A stretch of DNA of 64,000 nucleotides from Thermoproteota archaeon. GTDB lineage: Archaea > Korarchaeota > Korarchaeia > Korarchaeales > Korarchaeaceae. The notes under the pieces were generated by a model, which saw only the letters and a program-made list of their open reading frames with translations, ran no database searches and was not told where the DNA came from. Where the stretch lies: NCBI GenBank assembly GCA_027491915.1, contig JAOZGC010000002.1, positions 186,001-250,000 of the forward strand. The letters are read 5' to 3'. A program made the position numbers and the translations under genes. Each line of letters begins with the position of its first letter. Position 1 is the first letter of the stretch. Shown here one piece after another: positions 32,642 through 40,866 of this stretch.

Positions 32642-33322
32642 GTGATCGCCGACGTCACCAGGTCGATCCCCGGCCCCTGGAGGACTGCCCTCTACCTGGC
32701 GAGCGCAGATCCGGCAGTCCTGGCTCGGGCAGCGTTCATCACCCTGAGAAACGCCTTCCTCGGCTTCTCTCTCGCCGTGGCCGCGGCCGCCATCCTGACC
32801 TTCATCTCCCGGCTTAGTCCCCTGGCGGCGCGCTACGTCCTCGCCCTGAACACCATCGTGCAGAGCGTTTCGGTCCTCGTGTGGGCCATAGTGGCCATCA
32901 TGATATTTGGGGTGCTCAGTCCGGTTCCGCCGGTGCTCGTGTCGGCGGCGGCCGTCTTCCCCCCGACCCTCTCCAACTTCTTGGAGGCGCTCAGGGCTGT
33001 GGACCGCAGGCTCATGGACCTGGCCAGGATACTCGGCGCCGGAAGGTTGGACGAGTTCAGGCACATAATAGTGCCAGCCAGCGTTCCATACCTTGCGGCC
33101 GCCACCAGGAGCGGCCTCGGACTGGCCCTGAGGATAAGCGTCGTCGCCGAGGCCTTCGGCGGATCTGGCGGGGTGGGATTCATGATAGTTCGCAGCTACA
33201 ACCTGATGGAACCGGCCGGGGTCCTCGCGTGGGCCTCCCTCCTGGTCGTCATCATGGTCCTCATGGACGGGCTCTTCCTCACGAGGTTGGTCGGGGTGGC
33301 CGAGAGATGGAGATTGCCGTAG
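32642..33322 (+). CDS. ABC transporter permease, start uncertain
   Basis: A permease of the TauC/SsuC/NrtB family with about five or six helices. The coupling-loop motif is visible in LMDLARILGAGRLDEFRHIIVPASVPYLAAA. The first canonical start in frame is GTG 32642, but homologous-looking membrane sequence (WISAVATLLLGWEVIADV) begins at about 32603, right after a GGAGGGGG ribosome site and the previous stop. No ATG/GTG/TTG exists there, so the true start may be a rare codon. The gene's end overlaps the ATPase gene by 16 bases. Confidence 0.8.
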   Translation: MIADVTRSIPGPWRTALYLASADPAVLARAAFITLRNAFLGFSLAVAAAAILTFISRLSPLAARYVLALNTIVQSVSVLVWAIVAIMIFGVLSPVPPVLVSAAAVFPPTLSNFLEALRAVDRRLMDLARILGAGRLDEFRHIIVPASVPYLAAATRSGLGLALRISVVAEAFGGSGGVGFMIVRSYNLMEPAGVLAWASLLVVIMVLMDGLFLTRLVGVAERWRLP

Positions 33323-33984
33323 AGGCGGCCGGCGTCTCCAAATCCTACTCGGGCAAGGAAGTCCTCTACGGGGTGTCCATGACCGTCGGCAGGGGGGAGG
33401 CGGTCGGAGTGGTCGGACCAAACGGGTGCGGAAAGACGACCCTGCTGAGGATACTCGCTGGGCTCGAGAAGCCGGACTCCGGCGAGGTCCGCGTGCTCGG
33501 GAGGGTGGGTATGGTCTTCCAGGAGGACCTACTCCTACCCTGGAAGAGCCTGGCCGACAACATAGGTCTGGGATTGACCTTCCGCCGCGCGCCCTCGGAG
33601 GAGGTCAGAAGGATCGTGCACGCCCTGGCGGAGGACCTCGGGATCTCACAGTACCTTGGCCTCTACCCGCACCAGGTCAGCGGGGGGACCGCCAGGAAAG
33701 CCGCGCTCGCCCGCGCGCTCGCGACCGATCCGGACGTCCTCCTCCTGGACGAGCCCTATGCTGGCCTGGACGCGGACTCCCGGGCCTCCCTCAACCTGAG
33801 CCTCTCCTCCCTCGCGCGGGGGGGGACGACGATGCTGCTGGTCTCGCATCAGCTGGACGAGCTGCTCTGGCTGGTGGACCGAATGTACGTCCTCACCCCC
33901 CCTCCGGCCCGGGTCAGGGCGGAGGTGAGGCTCAGGGGAATGGACTGGGATGAGAGGAAGAGGGCGATCTTGGAGGTCATCTGA
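33307..33984 (+). CDS. ABC transporter ATP-binding protein
   Basis: A 225-residue ATPase of the nitrate/sulfonate/taurine group. Walker A is GPNGCGKTTLL, the Q-loop is VFQEDLLLPWKS, the signature is VSGGTARKAALARAL (a variant of LSGGQ.QR) and Walker B is VLLLDEPYAGLD, with the switch histidine in LVSHQLDE. The start overlaps the permease gene. The last eight bases overlap the convergent HD-domain gene. Confidence 0.93.
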   Translation: MEIAVEAAGVSKSYSGKEVLYGVSMTVGRGEAVGVVGPNGCGKTTLLRILAGLEKPDSGEVRVLGRVGMVFQEDLLLPWKSLADNIGLGLTFRRAPSEEVRRIVHALAEDLGISQYLGLYPHQVSGGTARKAALARALATDPDVLLLDEPYAGLDADSRASLNLSLSSLARGGTTMLLVSHQLDELLWLVDRMYVLTPPPARVRAEVRLRGMDWDERKRAILEVI

Positions 33985-35227
33985 GCGCCCCCCCGACCTC
34001 CCCCGTCGTGGGGGCGCCCAATTCGCGGACGGCCCTGGCGACCTCCCCCGCCACCTCGGCGAGGGCGTACACCCTGAGCACGTCGGGGACCTCGGCGATC
34101 CTCCGGGACATGAGGCCTCCAGGGGCCTCATCCAGCGGGACGAGCTCTCCCCCCGGCAGCTCCACCAGGATCTGCTCCACCTTGGACCTCCTTATTCCCG
34201 GCCTGCCGACAAAGATGAATTCCCTCTCAACTCCTGCCCCGATCGATATTACCCCCGGGAGGTCTTCGATCTCAGAGAACCTCTCATACGCCTCATCCCC
34301 CTCCGTGAGTTCGGCGACGAGCCTCGGAGGGATCCTCTCGAGCAGGCACGTGGCCGTCCTGTCCGACCCGGCCCTCTCCCTCACGATCCGCCAGAAGGCG
34401 TGGTCGTCGAACCTCTCCCACCCACCCGACCTAACGAGGTTGACCAGCGACCTGCCAGCGGGCATCTCCCCCTCTTGGACGGCCTCGCTGTACAGCTTCC
34501 GCGCGAGCAGTTCGAAGGCAACCACCGTCCGGTGATGGTAGACCGCCCTGAACATGAATCTCCTGGCGAGGAGGAAGTGTTCGACCGCGTGCATGGCCCT
34601 GAGACCGACCTTCAGCCTGGGCCTACCGCCCACGTTCGCCGCCGACACGACCCTCAGCAGCCTGTCGACGTCCGGCCTGCCGTACACCGCCCCGGTGTGC
34701 AGGCTGTCCCTGAGGAGGTAATCTATCCTATCGGAGTCCAGGGCCGAGGACACTATCAGCGAGGTTACCCCAGGATTCGGCCCCCAGGCTATCCGCGCCA
34801 CTTCCCTCGGGTCGTACCCGCCGTCGGATAAGATCTCCCCCAAGGAAGTCCCCAGGACCACCTCCCTCCCGAGGTCCTCGTGGGAGATCCCGGCCGCCGC
34901 CTCCAGGGTGTGCGACAGGGGGAGCTGACCGACGTCATGGAGCAGGGCCGCGATGCGGACGAGCTCTATCTCCTCCGGGTCTTCCAACCCCACCACCGTC
35001 CTGGCCATCCTGTCGGCGACGAACATCGTACCGAGGGAGTGAGCGAACCTGGTGTGGGTGGCTCCCGGGTACACCAGGTGCGCCAGCCCCAGCTGAGCCA
35101 CCCGCCTCAGCCTCTGAAACTCCGGGGAGTCTATTATCCTCCTCTCCAGCTCCGTGACCTCTATCGGACCGTGGACGTTGTCGTAGATGTAGACGCGGTC
35201 GCGTCCCTCGCCGGGGAGGGGGGACAT
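33977..35227 (-). CDS. SAMHD1-like HD-domain phosphohydrolase
   Basis: A 416-residue HD-superfamily protein of the dNTPase/SAMHD1 type (COG1078). Metal and catalytic residues are visible in HTRFAHSLGTMFVAD, LLHDVGQLPLSHTLE and SALDSDRIDYLLRDSLHTG. Family members hydrolyse dNTPs or other phosphoesters. It starts four bases after the stop of an exported-protein gene which itself follows a transglutaminase gene by four bases. A cytoplasmic nucleotidase in an operon with two cell-surface proteins is unexpected. Confidence 0.9.
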   Translation of the reverse strand: MSPLPGEGRDRVYIYDNVHGPIEVTELERRIIDSPEFQRLRRVAQLGLAHLVYPGATHTRFAHSLGTMFVADRMARTVVGLEDPEEIELVRIAALLHDVGQLPLSHTLEAAAGISHEDLGREVVLGTSLGEILSDGGYDPREVARIAWGPNPGVTSLIVSSALDSDRIDYLLRDSLHTGAVYGRPDVDRLLRVVSAANVGGRPRLKVGLRAMHAVEHFLLARRFMFRAVYHHRTVVAFELLARKLYSEAVQEGEMPAGRSLVNLVRSGGWERFDDHAFWRIVRERAGSDRTATCLLERIPPRLVAELTEGDEAYERFSEIEDLPGVISIGAGVEREFIFVGRPGIRRSKVEQILVELPGGELVPLDEAPGGLMSRRIAEVPDVLRVYALAEVAGEVARAVRELGAPTTGEVGGALR

Positions 35228-35231
35228 TCCC

Positions 35232-36344
35232 TCACACCTCGACCACCATGAGATCCTCTCCCTTTCTCCCTTCCTTTTCCCCCTCTAAGCCCTCCCCCGG
35301 CAGGGCGAAGGCCCCCACCACGGCCGCCACGCCTGAGAGGAGCAAGATCGCCCTAACGGAGTCCATCCACGTCGGCGGACCGGCGCCTCCTCCCTGAGCC
35401 TGCTCGGGTCCAGCCTCACCCTCAGAGACGTTTATCGTGGTCTCCGCTATAACCTCGCCGTTGCTGAGCGCCTGGACGGTCATAGTCGGAGCCGTTGCCG
35501 GAAACGTCAGGTTCAGGACCTCCCCGGCCTCCAGGTATATCTTCCTGGCCTGTTCCTCCCCCCCACCGGACACCCTCAGGATCACGGAGCCGGCGCCGCC
35601 CCTGTTGACCACCTCCACCACGGCCTCGCTCCCCGATATCCTCCCGGAGAGACTCACCTCCATCCCTGCCCTGGCGGCCACGAAGTTCGGGAGGCCCAGC
35701 AAGAAGACGTACCTGTCGGGGGCTTCTGGCTCGTTGTAGTTCTCCCAGAGGAGATACCTCTCCCCCTCCTGCGTCGGCCCGTGGGCCGACGTCGGTTCCC
35801 AGGTGAAGTTAACCACCTCAACCCCATCTCCGAACTCGAACGATATGACGTCTATCCAGCTCCTCGGATCTATGCTGGTGAAGCTGTCCCTGACCGTCAC
35901 CTCGTATCTCCCTCCCCCCAGGTCCCTGAGGAACTCCGACGTGTTCAGGTACACCCTCAGCCTGAGCACGACGGCCCCGTCAAACTCGTCCATCTCCCCC
36001 CTGTTCAACGCGTCGCAGAGGACGGTCTCGTTCTCCATGAGCGAGAAGTGGGACAGGACGTCGTACCTCACCTTGGTCGGATCGGAGGCGAACATTAGGA
36101 GGACGTCCCTTACCGCGCCCTCCTCCTCCCTCATGAGTCGGGAGACAACCTCCTCATCTTCTATCAGGCTCCTCCCCCGCAAGTCGAAGGGGTGCTCCTT
36201 GACCTTGACCACGGTGGTTCCGTCCGCCGCGAACGCGACGTCGAAATTGAGCGCTATCCAAAACCTCTCCTGCTGCGCCCGGACGGAGCCGGCCGGGAGC
36301 GCGAGGACGAGCAGGGTGATCGCGATGGGGATTCTCTCGTCCAA
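35232..36344 (-). CDS. Exported, C-terminally anchored protein of unknown function
   Basis: A 370-residue protein with a signal peptide (IPIAITLLVLALPAGSVRAQ), a beta-rich extracellular region with N-x-T/S sites, a Gly/Pro linker (EQAQGGGAGPPTW) and one C-terminal helix (VRAILLLSGVAAVVGAFAL) before a charged tail. I do not recognise a domain. It has a TTG start with GGAGGG just upstream. It lies between the transglutaminase and HD genes with 4-base gaps, so all three are one operon and the first two may work together at the surface. Confidence 0.75.
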   Translation of the reverse strand: MDERIPIAITLLVLALPAGSVRAQQERFWIALNFDVAFAADGTTVVKVKEHPFDLRGRSLIEDEEVVSRLMREEEGAVRDVLLMFASDPTKVRYDVLSHFSLMENETVLCDALNRGEMDEFDGAVVLRLRVYLNTSEFLRDLGGGRYEVTVRDSFTSIDPRSWIDVISFEFGDGVEVVNFTWEPTSAHGPTQEGERYLLWENYNEPEAPDRYVFLLGLPNFVAARAGMEVSLSGRISGSEAVVEVVNRGGAGSVILRVSGGGEEQARKIYLEAGEVLNLTFPATAPTMTVQALSNGEVIAETTINVSEGEAGPEQAQGGGAGPPTWMDSVRAILLLSGVAAVVGAFALPGEGLEGEKEGRKGEDLMVVEV

Positions 36345-36348
36345 GCGA

Positions 36349-37431
36349 CTACCCTCCCTCCCCAGAGGAGAACTCGAACCTCATGTAGATCAGCTCAGAG
36401 TATCCCGGAATGCAGTAGTCGGCTATCGTGGATCCCCTGAACTTTCTCTCCTCCACCGAGTACAGGATGTGCCTCCACGAGTAATCCCCCACCTTGGGCT
36501 GCAGGTACTCCAACATCTCAACGTCGATCCAACCCCACGGGGGGATGTAAACCTGAGGCCATGTGTGCCCCCCCCAGTGGGAGACCACCTCCTGACTCTC
36601 GTTGTCTTCCAGGCTCAAGTTCAACCAGTAGACCTGATGCTCCCTGTTCTCCAGCAGAAATCCGAATACGGTCCTCGCTGGGACTCCGGAGATCCTCATC
36701 ATGGTGACGAACGTGTCGGCCACCTCGTTGCAGTCCCCCTCTATCTGTGGGATTCCGTCTATCTTTTTTATGGCCCGGTCCACCCCCTTCCTGGGGCCAA
36801 CCTCGTAGTTCACCCGCTCCGTTATCCACTCGGCCACCCGCTCCGCTATCCTGACCGGATTGTCCTCACCGTCGACCACGGATCTCGCGAGACGCCTCAC
36901 GGTCTCGTTGTCCACGTCCCAGAACATGGTCTTGCCAGTGTACCTCTCGACCACGTCTGCGGGGGGCCACCTGGCGGCGGCGTAATTGTAGTGGATCTTG
37001 TACGTCTCGACGGTGACCCTGAAGGTGACGTTGAGCCAGATGCTCTCGCCCGGGTCGAAGCGATACTCATAGAGGGCGAATGGATTCCCCTCCTCATCTT
37101 GCTGTATCGAGCTGACGGGGAGGGTAGATTCCACCATCACCGCGTGCTGGTGGGACGAGTTCTGTGGCATTGGGAGGTATATGAAGTCGTTGAGGGAGGA
37201 ATTCAGCTCGTTCCTGAGGAGGAAACTCTCCCTGACGAGGTAGGTCACGTTCTCCTCCTCCACGCTCCCAGGATCCGTCGGCGGTGGGGTCCAGTTGCCG
37301 CCCCCGGGGATCTGGGGCCGATGGGGTGGTCTAGTCTGATTCCCCCCGGGCCGGGGGGTCAGCAGACCGGTAGCGTACCAAGACGATATCAGCAGGATCC
37401 CCAGAAAGAGAACCGCCTTGTTAATCCTCAT
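36349..37431 (-). CDS. Membrane-anchored transglutaminase-like protein
   Basis: A 360-residue protein with an N-terminal signal-anchor (AVLFLGILLISSWYATGLL), a Pro/Gly/Thr-rich linker with sequons, then a transglutaminase-like cysteine-protease fold. The triad is C234 in EGDCNEVADTFVTMMRISG, H289 in GGHTWPQVYIPPWGW and D303 in WIDVEMLEY. Function may be peptide-bond cleavage or crosslinking on the cell surface. The ATG at 37431 is 29 bases from a GATATACC box (37457-37464), which favours it over a start eight codons earlier. First gene of the operon ending with the HD protein. Confidence 0.88.
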   Translation of the reverse strand: MRINKAVLFLGILLISSWYATGLLTPRPGGNQTRPPHRPQIPGGGNWTPPPTDPGSVEEENVTYLVRESFLLRNELNSSLNDFIYLPMPQNSSHQHAVMVESTLPVSSIQQDEEGNPFALYEYRFDPGESIWLNVTFRVTVETYKIHYNYAAARWPPADVVERYTGKTMFWDVDNETVRRLARSVVDGEDNPVRIAERVAEWITERVNYEVGPRKGVDRAIKKIDGIPQIEGDCNEVADTFVTMMRISGVPARTVFGFLLENREHQVYWLNLSLEDNESQEVVSHWGGHTWPQVYIPPWGWIDVEMLEYLQPKVGDYSWRHILYSVEERKFRGSTIADYCIPGYSELIYMRFEFSSGEGG

Positions 37432-37533
37432 GTCGGGCCCCGGCGCCGCCCCCACTGATATACCTTCCCTTCACCCTGGCCGCCTCGGGGCGCGATCGAT
37501 CGAGGAAAAAGAGAGGGGAGGGAGAAGGGGTCC

Positions 37534-39183
37534 TCACGTGGGCGGGATCTCCTGAAACAGGGTCTTCACGTCCACCCCCCTCTTCTGGTTGTAGACCACG
37601 TACCCCACGAACACGGCGGCCCCGATGGAGTAGAACAGAGCTATCCAGAACATGTCCGATATGGTGGCGTTGGCCCCGACGAGCGCGAGGTAGAGCCACA
37701 GGTTGAACAGGACCGTCAGTATCCCCGCTATGGACATCACGGGGACGCCGGCCACCTCGTGCCTCAGGGGGCTCCTCTCGTAGAGGTCTCTCCTCATGAA
37801 CGGGAGCACGACGGCCGCCATCCCGCCGAACACCGAGGGGAACCACCAGAGGTAGGTGGATATGCCGTCCATGGTGTTGATGAATCCGACGGCCCCCGAG
37901 TATCCTATCTTCTCCGCGAGCCACCACCATATAACGCTGATCTCACCTATCGCCGTCGCCAGCATCACCGAGTAGGTGGGAGAGCCGTACTTGTTGACCT
38001 CGGCGAACTTCTCGGGGAAGAACCTGTCGAAGGACCACGCGAAGGGCAGCCTGGTGCTCACCAGGTAGAAGGCGGGGACGTCGTTGAGGAGCCAGAGGGC
38101 CGCCATCAGCGCCACTATCAGCTGGAGCGCGGGCTGCCCGGGCAGGAGTCCCGCCGCGAACAGGGGGAGCATGGGCCTGCCTGAGTAGGGCATTATGGAT
38201 GCCAGGACCTGCTGAGTCTCTTTGGAGTGCATGAACAGGTACGTGTAGGCGCTGACGAACTCGCCGAACGCACCGTATAGCAAGAAGGCCGCGCCCACCA
38301 TGTATACGGCTATCACCACCACCGCCAGGACCCCACCCCAGACGGCGCTCCTCTTGACGTCTTTCACCTCCCCGCCTATGTAGGTCACCATGGCCCAGCT
38401 CCCGACGAACGCGAACATGGGGGACAGGAGAGCGCCGGCAGTCGCGTCCCAGCTGAACGTCGTGTAGGTCGCGGGATCCCAACCGGCCTCTTGGGCTGCC
38501 TGGAGTATCTGCTGCCATGTTCCCGCGCCGAATGTGGCATCCCACAGGGCCTGCGCCCCTCCCTGACCGGCCAGCATGGCACCGAAGAAGACCAGGCTGC
38601 CGACCACGGGTATGGCGAAGAGGACCCATATGAGCCTGCTGTACGCCCTGAGCCCGAATATTGAGACGAGCCCCATGCCCACCGTGAAAACGGTCCCCAG
38701 AATCAGCATCGCGTCAGCGTTGGTGGCCAGCTGATTCCCCAGATCGAGCATCGCCCTATCGCCCAGGGCGGCTCCGCCGATCTGAAGCGAGAGCCCCCAG
38801 TACCAAACGTCCCAGAAGGCTATGGTTCCGACCGCTATGGCGGTGGCTATCCAGTATCCCCAGGATAGGACGAACCCCAGCAGGGGGTTTATCCCCCTGG
38901 TCATGTAGACGTAGTCCCCGCCCGTCCTGGGCATGCTCATTAGCAGATACGTGTACGCCACGGCGGTGATGACGCTCGCTATCCCCACTATGAGGAAGGC
39001 CAGGGGGACGTTGGCCCCGGGGTAGTCGTAGGAAACCTTGACCAGGAGCCAGTTGACCCCTCCCCCTATGGTCCACGACAGGGCCGTGGCCAGGGCTGTC
39101 CAGGGGCCGACGGTCCTGACGAGCCCGGAGGCTCTCCTGACGAACAGGGTCGGAGTCTCCCCACTCACCCGGAACACCTCCAC
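37534..39183 (-). CDS. APC-superfamily amino-acid/organic-cation permease
   Basis: A 549-residue transporter with about 12 helices. The N-terminal signature of the APC fold (GPWTALATALSWTIGGGVNW, MSMPRTGGDYVYMTRGINPLLGFVLSWGYW) is clear. The substrate is unknown. Its probable transcript starts near 39345, giving an unusually long leader (about 160 bases) with a strong nested hairpin at 39267-39348. The gap after its stop is short and pyrimidine-rich (CTCTTTTTCC on the minus strand), perhaps a termination region. Confidence 0.9.
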   Translation of the reverse strand: MEVFRVSGETPTLFVRRASGLVRTVGPWTALATALSWTIGGGVNWLLVKVSYDYPGANVPLAFLIVGIASVITAVAYTYLLMSMPRTGGDYVYMTRGINPLLGFVLSWGYWIATAIAVGTIAFWDVWYWGLSLQIGGAALGDRAMLDLGNQLATNADAMLILGTVFTVGMGLVSIFGLRAYSRLIWVLFAIPVVGSLVFFGAMLAGQGGAQALWDATFGAGTWQQILQAAQEAGWDPATYTTFSWDATAGALLSPMFAFVGSWAMVTYIGGEVKDVKRSAVWGGVLAVVVIAVYMVGAAFLLYGAFGEFVSAYTYLFMHSKETQQVLASIMPYSGRPMLPLFAAGLLPGQPALQLIVALMAALWLLNDVPAFYLVSTRLPFAWSFDRFFPEKFAEVNKYGSPTYSVMLATAIGEISVIWWWLAEKIGYSGAVGFINTMDGISTYLWWFPSVFGGMAAVVLPFMRRDLYERSPLRHEVAGVPVMSIAGILTVLFNLWLYLALVGANATISDMFWIALFYSIGAAVFVGYVVYNQKRGVDVKTLFQEIPPT

Positions 39184-39266
39184 ACGGTTAGGGAGAAAGG
39201 AAATGAGGGCGCCACCAGAGGACTAGGAAGGTGAGGAGCGGAAACCCACCCCTCATGGAAGGCATC

Positions 39267-39348
39267 GACCCCAAGAAAGGGCGCCCTGGGGAGATCCCCG
39301 TCCAAAAGTCGCTACCAGGTCGACAGATCTCCCCTCCATCTTGGGGTC
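39267..39348 (-). promoter_or_regulatory. Nested hairpin in the leader of the APC permease mRNA
   Basis: Outer arms GACCCCAAG (39267-39275) and CTTGGGGTC (39340-39348) are perfect complements. Inner arms GGGGAGATC (39288-39296) and GATCTCCCC (39326-39334) are also perfect. The outer internal loop contains the 10-bp palindrome AGGGCGCCCT (39278-39287). With a minus-strand TATATAAT box centred at 39372, transcription should begin at about 39345, so the RNA would start almost exactly with the outer arm. This may be a riboswitch-like leader or a small RNA; no known class is recognised. Confidence 0.5.
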
Positions 39349-39368
39349 AGGCCCTGGGGCTGACCAAC

Positions 39369-39376
39369 TATATAAT
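39369..39376. promoter_or_regulatory. TATATAAT box between the APC permease and OsmC genes
   Basis: A strong TATA consensus. On the minus strand it predicts a start near 39345 for the permease. On the plus strand a second T-rich block (CTTTTTT near 39410) is better placed for the OsmC gene. Confidence 0.55.
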
Positions 39377-39450
39377 GCTTCCGGCCCGGGCCCGCCCAAT
39401 TCCGACAACTTTTTTCCGGTCGAGGCGGAACTCAGCGGAGGTGGACCTGT

Positions 39451-39879
39451 ATGGCTAAGCTGGGCGCGAGGGCCGTGCTGGTTGAGGGGTTCAGGTCCGT
39501 GGTCGATAACCTCAGGGGACACAGCGTCGTACTTGACCTCCCGGACTCGAGCGGCGGCGGGGACACCGGAGCCACCGCCCTGGAGCTGGCTGTCATGGCC
39601 CTGGCCGGCTGCCTGAGCACCGTATTCTCCGTGGCCTGCAGGAACAGGGGCATCCCGATCGAGAGATTCGAAGTCAGAATCTCAGCGGAAAAGCCAGATA
39701 AGGAACAGACCGTCACCTCCTGTCGCGTGTTGGCGGTGGTGTCCAGTCCGGCTTCGAGAGACAGAATAGAGAGGGCGTGGGAGGGGACCCTGAGATCTTG
39801 TCCCGTTGGGGAGCTCTTCTCCAGGGCCGGAGTCGGGCTCGATTTCCACCTGGAGATTGAGGGAGACGGGAACCAGTGA
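39451..39879 (+). CDS. OsmC-family protein (second copy)
   Basis: A 142-residue OsmC-fold protein. The family helix with its cysteine is ALELAVMALAGCLSTVFSVACR; a second cysteine lies in LRSCPVGELFSRAG. It is distant from the OsmC at 28048. The ATG has a good ribosome site (GGAGGTGG). It is followed by a 196-base gap before the SHOCT-repeat gene. Its role (peroxide or other electrophile handling) is not determined. Confidence 0.82.
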   Translation: MAKLGARAVLVEGFRSVVDNLRGHSVVLDLPDSSGGGDTGATALELAVMALAGCLSTVFSVACRNRGIPIERFEVRISAEKPDKEQTVTSCRVLAVVSSPASRDRIERAWEGTLRSCPVGELFSRAGVGLDFHLEIEGDGNQ

Positions 39880-39885
39880 AGGCCC

Positions 39886-39962
39886 GGTCGGACCGCCGAC
39901 CGACGCCGGGCGGCCCCCTCCCCCTCCCCCCGGAGGCGTCTTCAAAACGTCGCGGTCCGACC
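39886..39962. repeat. 11-bp inverted repeat in the gap after OsmC
   Basis: GGTCGGACCGC (39886-39896) and GCGGTCCGACC (39952-39962) are perfect reverse complements 55 bases apart, starting seven bases after the OsmC stop. The first arm also overlaps a smaller local hairpin. No T-run follows. It could be a processing or termination structure. Confidence 0.4.
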
Positions 39963-40033
39963 GTCGGGGTGGCGAGGTTGTGAAGGGACTCCCATCTCGA
40001 CCGGCGAGAGATCGCGGCGCCCCGGTTCGAGGG

Positions 40034-40044
40034 TATATATTTTT
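40034..40044 (+). promoter_or_regulatory. TATA box of the SHOCT-repeat gene
   Basis: TATATATTTTT is a strong AT block 37 bases before the ATG at 40076, which also has a GGCAGGTGGAG ribosome site. Confidence 0.55.
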
Positions 40045-40075
40045 CAGTAACGCTCTCCGGATTGGGCAGGTGGAG

Positions 40076-40852
40076 ATGGCGGTCAACCTGCCCGGCGAGT
40101 CCGAGCTTAGGAACCTCCTCCTAAAGCTGGACGAGGATTACCTCCTAGGGAGAATAACCAAGAAGGAGTACGACACCAAGAAGGGAAAGATAGAGGCTGC
40201 CCTGAAGCTCCTCAGACTGGAGGCAGATTTTAGGGAGGGTAAGATCTCCGAGGAGGACTACAATAGTAGGCAGGCCGCCCTGATGGGGCAGATAGGGGAC
40301 CTGTCTGAGATAATCCCCAAGCCGGCTGCCCCTGCGGAAGGGAGGGTCCCCGGTGGACTCCCCTCTCCAGAGGGCGAGATCGAGGCCGCCGAGGCCGCAC
40401 CCACCCCTCTCCCAGCCCCGCCGCGGGAGGCCCCTAGACCCCCCGCCCCTGAGAGGGCGGAGGAGATACCATCAACCCTCGAGGGGCTGGTGAAAGAGCT
40501 GGAGAATCTAGACGCGAAGCGAAAGAAGCTCTCGGACTTGTTCAGATCCGGGGAGATAAGCGACGAGACCTTCGTCAATATGTTCTTGGAGTACAAGAGC
40601 CGCAGGGAGGAGCTGGTCGGCAGGCTGAAGTCCGTCGAGGGGGAGGTGGAGGAGAGGTTGTCGGATCTCCTCTCGGAGCTGGAGGAGATAGAGGGTAGGC
40701 TCGAGCTCCTCAAGGCCAGGGCGGCGCTTGGGGAGATCGACCGCCCTTCGTACGAGAGGGAGAGGGGGCGCATGGAGGACAGGAGGAGGGAGGTAGAGGA
40801 GGAGCTCTCCCTGCTCAGGAAGGCCTTGGACAGGATATCCGGTCGGGGATGA
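40076..40852 (+). CDS. Cytoplasmic coiled-coil protein with four SHOCT-like repeats
   Basis: A 258-residue, highly charged protein without signal peptide or membrane helix. Four short repeats follow the pattern L....-φ-x-x-G-x-I-[TSD]-x-x-x-[YF], as in SHOCT domains: YLLGRITKKEYDTKK, FREGKISEEDYNSRQ, LFRSGEISDETFVNM and AALGEIDRPSYERER. Repeats 1-2 and 3-4 are separated by a Pro/Ala/Glu-rich linker (about residues 80-130). The C-terminal half is a long coiled coil (KSVEGEVEERLSDLLSELEE). SHOCT modules are thought to mediate oligomerisation or membrane association. The convergent neighbour is a Yip1-like membrane protein. Function unknown. Confidence 0.72.
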   Translation: MAVNLPGESELRNLLLKLDEDYLLGRITKKEYDTKKGKIEAALKLLRLEADFREGKISEEDYNSRQAALMGQIGDLSEIIPKPAAPAEGRVPGGLPSPEGEIEAAEAAPTPLPAPPREAPRPPAPERAEEIPSTLEGLVKELENLDAKRKKLSDLFRSGEISDETFVNMFLEYKSRREELVGRLKSVEGEVEERLSDLLSELEEIEGRLELLKARAALGEIDRPSYERERGRMEDRRREVEEELSLLRKALDRISGRG

Positions 40853-40866
40853 GCGAATAGGTATCC

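Noticed and set aside
39950-40040. Possible tRNA around GGTTCGAGGG
   Set aside because: Only three base pairs form in the T-stem and the acceptor 3' end would fall in the TATA box of the next gene.
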